NCBI GenBank assembly: GCA_001775965.1
Contig: MEZG01000076.1
Location: 1 to 8,601 of the forward strand
Source of the DNA: Candidatus Bathyarchaeota archaeon RBG_13_60_20
GTDB lineage: Archaea > Thermoproteota > Bathyarchaeia > TCS64
Length of the DNA stretch: 8,601 nt
Direction of reading: 5' to 3'
Position numbers and translations under genes: made by a program. A model generated the notes under the pieces. It was not told where the DNA came from and ran no database searches. It saw only the letters and a program-made list of their open reading frames with translations. Below, piece after piece: positions 6,614 to 8,601 of the stretch (position 1 is the stretch's first letter; each line of letters starts with the position of its first letter).

Positions 6614-7204
6614 CTACTTCTGAATCTGACCAGTTAGTAGATTCTTAAAGTCCTCTTCTCCCTCTGAGTAACCGGAGGCGATCACGACGTCGCCGGGTAA
6701 TAGAACAGTGTCCGGCCCTGGCCTGATCCACTTGTTGTCGCGGCGGATGACGAGAACCCACATACCCGTCTCGTCCGCTATGGCTGCCTCTTTAAGGGTC
6801 TTGCCTGCGACCGGAGATCCCTCGCCTACGACAACCCTCTCAACTGTTTCCTCGGCGTCTTGGATCACCATCTCGAGGACCGGGTGAGGCTCGATACCTC
6901 TGAGGACGACCTCGGCTATCTCGGCAGCGGCGTCAGCGATTCTCTCGGTGACGTTACCCATCCTTATAATACCTAGAAGATCCCTTGGGTTTGCGTCTTC
7001 CTCGGTACGGGTCAGCACCCTGCACTGGAAGTCGATGTGTAGCTCGTCCATCTGCTCCTCTAAGAGCTGCACCTCCTCAGCAATGTACCGGCTATTGAGG
7101 AGAACAGCCGTGTAGGCAAGGTCTATCATCATCTCGCTGGTGTTCTTCAGCTTCACCAGGTCCTGAGTGATTCTCCTCCAGTGGTCCATGTCCGCCTTAC
7201 TCAA
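6614..7204 (-). CDS. PhoU-like plus TrkA-C (RCK-C) domain protein, second of a tandem pair
   Basis: A 196-residue cytoplasmic protein with no membrane segment. Residues 10-105 are a helical PhoU-like bundle (NTSEMMIDLAYTAVLLN, ERIADAAAEIAEVVLRG). Residues 125-190 form a TrkA-C/RCK-C domain (GKTLKEAAIADETGMWVLVIRR, then VLLPGDVVIASG). RCK-C domains bind ligands that gate K+ and other cation transporters, and proteins with this two-domain layout are often found beside MgtE-like permeases in archaea. No transporter is in view, so the partner is unknown. The start is TTG at 7204, which has a good ribosome site (GGAGAGGT, 8 nt upstream) and overlaps the previous gene's stop by 8 nt. ATG at 7189 is an alternative with a weaker site. 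It is clearly paralogous to the upstream gene. Confidence 0.85.
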   Translation of the reverse strand: MSKADMDHWRRITQDLVKLKNTSEMMIDLAYTAVLLNSRYIAEEVQLLEEQMDELHIDFQCRVLTRTEEDANPRDLLGIIRMGNVTERIADAAAEIAEVVLRGIEPHPVLEMVIQDAEETVERVVVGEGSPVAGKTLKEAAIADETGMWVLVIRRDNKWIRPGPDTVLLPGDVVIASGYSEGEEDFKNLLTGQIQK

Positions 7205-7799
7205 ATTCCCCTACCTCTCCCCTGGCCGCAGCTACCAGGCTCTCAAGGCCTTCCTCGGTTCCCCTGGCAACCAGCACGTCGCCAGGCATTATTATCTCCT
7301 TATCAGGGTTGATGTGCCAGACCTGCCCTCTGCGGATGGCTATTATATCGACGCCCACCTCAGCCGCCAATTCGAGGTCGTCCACGGTTTTACCACAGAG
7401 GAAACTGTTATCAGAGACCACCACGCGGCCTAGATGCTCTTCAACCCTCTGGAAGACCTCCCGGACGGCATGGTGAACGCCAATATCGTGAAGCACCATG
7501 CTCGCTATGTCGGCTGCGGCGTCGCTTATAGCGTTTGTAAGAGAGCCGATTTTAGCGACCCCCGCCAGCGTCTCGGCGTCTCGCCTGTCTCGGGCCGCCA
7601 GCATAAGGTTCATGTTTAGGAGGTAAGCCAGGTCATCCACCTTAGCCTCCAGCTCCATGACCTCCTCAGCCAATTCCTTGTTGCTGAATAGGGCTGCACT
7701 GTACGCCAGATCAATCATAAGCTCAGAGATGTCCTTCATCTGGATGAGGGTCTCCCGTACAGGGGCCGGCTTGTACTCCGTCTTCTTAACCTTGATCAT
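7197..7799 (-). CDS. PhoU-like plus TrkA-C (RCK-C) domain protein, first of a tandem pair
   Basis: A 200-residue soluble protein with the same layout as its downstream neighbour: a PhoU-like helical part at about 15-110 (DISELMIDLAYSAALFSNKELAEEV, DAAADIASMVL) and a TrkA-C domain at about 122-190 (LCGKTVDDLELAAEVGVDIIAIRRGQVWHINPDKEIIMPGDVLVARG). Both share MIDLAY, DAAA-x-IA, GKT, an IRR strand and PGDV, so they arose by duplication and may form a heterodimer. The likely role is regulatory, sensing a ligand for an ion transporter encoded elsewhere. It starts at ATG 7799. A TATA-like element centred near 7836 predicts a leader of about 10 nt, in line with the other promoters here. The stop overlaps the start of the next gene by 8 nt. 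Confidence 0.85.
   Translation of the reverse strand: MIKVKKTEYKPAPVRETLIQMKDISELMIDLAYSAALFSNKELAEEVMELEAKVDDLAYLLNMNLMLAARDRRDAETLAGVAKIGSLTNAISDAAADIASMVLHDIGVHHAVREVFQRVEEHLGRVVVSDNSFLCGKTVDDLELAAEVGVDIIAIRRGQVWHINPDKEIIMPGDVLVARGTEEGLESLVAAARGEVGEFE
7213..7220 (-). promoter_or_regulatory. Ribosome binding site favouring the TTG start at 7204
   Basis: GGAGAGGT on the minus strand ends 8 nt before the TTG, inside the end of the upstream gene. It decides in favour of TTG 7204 over ATG 7189 and indicates translational coupling of the pair. Confidence 0.5.
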
Positions 7800-7807
7800 A
7801 TGATTGG

Positions 7808-7822
7808 TTCAACCCGATTGAA
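7808..7822. repeat. Inverted repeat TTCAA-CCCGA-TTGAA in the promoter of the PhoU-TrkA_C pair
   Basis: The 5-bp arms are perfect. A GATTG direct repeat (7802-7806 and 7816-7820) overlaps it. The element lies at the predicted transcription start and leader of the minus-strand operon, a place where repressors bind. The arms are short, so chance is a real alternative. Confidence 0.3.
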
Positions 7823-7832
7823 GGCGACACAG

Positions 7833-7840
7833 ATAATATG
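7833..7840 (-). promoter_or_regulatory. TATA-like box of the PhoU-TrkA_C operon
   Basis: Reads CATATTAT on the minus strand, centred about 37 nt before the ATG at 7799. A second AT-rich stretch, TTTATTTGAT (7851-7860), is an alternative that would give a leader of about 30 nt; it could instead serve as a T-rich terminator for the upstream aglB gene. Confidence 0.45.
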
Positions 7841-7884
7841 CAACCGGCGAATCAAATAAAGTGTAAGGGGTCCGTTCTTAATCT

Positions 7885-8601
7885 TTACTGGCCCTCATCT
7901 GGATAGTGGATCTTGTAGACGAGGACGTAGCCGTTGGGCGAGGCGTACGCCTGTGTGAAGTACTTCGGGTCCGCGGCGTGGTACATCAGCCTGGCTATCG
8001 TCGAGGAGGCGAATCGATCCGTTAGCTGGGGAGAGCTCTGGGAGTAGTCGATGAAATCCGTCAGGTTGAACCCTCCTATGAGCGCCATCTGAGGCCACTT
8101 GCCCTCATCGCCTAGGTTCCACTCGCTGGTGGGGTTGTTTGGGTTGAACGTGTGGAAGACCACTATGTAGTCCGCGTCGTACTGCTTCAGCAGCTGTATG
8201 GACTCGTTCTGCGGCCTCATCATGATGTTGGCTATGTTCTTGATCTGGTTCTCGCTCTGAGTGGCCCCGTCGGCCAGCGTGGTTCTCCGAGCCATAGCCT
8301 CGATCCAGTAGCCGTAGTCCCACCAGGAGCAAATGATGTCGTCCTCCGCAGTGTTTTCCCTCAGCCATTCGAGGGTCAGGGGCCAGTCCTTGGGGTACTC
8401 GCCGTCGAACATGTAGGGTATCGCGCTGCACGCCAGGCTCGTCGGCTGGTCGGCTGACGTGATGCCCGACCACACGTTGGGCGTGAGGCTGAGGGTCACC
8501 ACGGCGATGAACAGGGCCCCCAGGAGCTTGTTGACGCCGAAGACCATCTTCCTCCGTTTTCTGCTCGGGCTCTCTTCTCCTTCAATCGAGGCGCTTATGA
8601 A
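7885..8601 (-). CDS. aglB: Oligosaccharyltransferase STT3/AglB, C-terminal part
   Basis: The catalytic enzyme of archaeal N-glycosylation, which moves a lipid-linked glycan to Asn in N-X-S/T sites on the outer face of the membrane. Only the last 238 codons or so are present. An ATG at 8547 opens a shorter frame, but the frame continues open to the right edge through a polar, basic stretch (ESPSRKRRK), so that ATG is internal. Residues encoded just after it form the last transmembrane helix (LLGALFIAVVTLSLTPNVW). The external domain follows, with the diagnostic WWDYG at 8311-8325, part of the sequence SWWDYGYWIEAMARRTTLADGATQ. I could not place the DK/MI motif that completes the acceptor site with certainty. 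The domain after WWDYG is short, as in the compact AglB forms. The gene ends 85 nt before the start of the PhoU-TrkA_C pair, which has its own TATA-like element. Confidence 0.93.
   Translation of the reverse strand, partial: FISASIEGEESPSRKRRKMVFGVNKLLGALFIAVVTLSLTPNVWSGITSADQPTSLACSAIPYMFDGEYPKDWPLTLEWLRENTAEDDIICSWWDYGYWIEAMARRTTLADGATQSENQIKNIANIMMRPQNESIQLLKQYDADYIVVFHTFNPNNPTSEWNLGDEGKWPQMALIGGFNLTDFIDYSQSSPQLTDRFASSTIARLMYHAADPKYFTQAYASPNGYVLVYKIHYPDEGQ

Noticed and set aside
7885..8547. ATG at 8547 as the true start of the STT3 gene
   Set aside because: The frame stays open to the right edge, and STT3 proteins need many N-terminal transmembrane helices that would lie beyond the window.

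Overview
The window looks like chromosomal core DNA from an archaeon. The gene products are archaeal or archaeal/eukaryotic in type: an N-D1-D2 Cdc48/VAT unfoldase, a short aIF5B-type IF2, ribosomal protein S6e, an STT3/AglB oligosaccharyltransferase, and a pair of PhoU plus TrkA-C domain proteins. Promoters look archaeal: AT-rich TATA-like boxes sit about 25-40 nt before the start codons, and leaders are very short or absent. Coding DNA is GC-rich, with frequent AGG arginine and ATA isoleucine codons, and the short intergenic gaps are AT-rich. The phylum cannot be fixed from this sequence. A TACK-type archaeon is plausible, but that is inference.

Layout from left to right. The C-terminal part of a major facilitator transporter (+, cut by the left edge) converges, with a 9-nt gap, on a 219-residue protein with an HTH-like N-terminus and an ACT-like C-terminus (-). 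A 162-nt AT-rich divergent promoter region follows, the longest gene-free stretch in the window; it carries repeated TGACAT/ATGTCA half-sites. To its right is a (+) operon of a small heat-shock protein (Hsp20) and Cdc48. After a possible terminator and a fresh TATA box comes a second (+) operon, IF2/aIF5B and S6e. It meets, with only 4 nt between stop codons, a (-) operon of two overlapping paralogous PhoU-TrkA_C genes. An 85-nt gap separates these from the 3' part of an STT3/AglB gene (-), which runs off the right edge.

How the genes fit together. Hsp20 and Cdc48 form a protein quality-control pair: a holdase that keeps unfolding proteins soluble and a double-ring ATPase that unfolds or extracts them. 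IF2 and S6e are both translation components. The PhoU-TrkA_C pair probably senses or gates an ion transporter that is not in view. AglB glycosylates surface proteins.

No mobile element, CRISPR array, tRNA or rRNA is visible, and no gene looks broken. Most of the window is ordinary housekeeping. The least explained parts are the divergent hsp20 promoter with its uncharacterised neighbour, and the tandem PhoU-TrkA_C pair.
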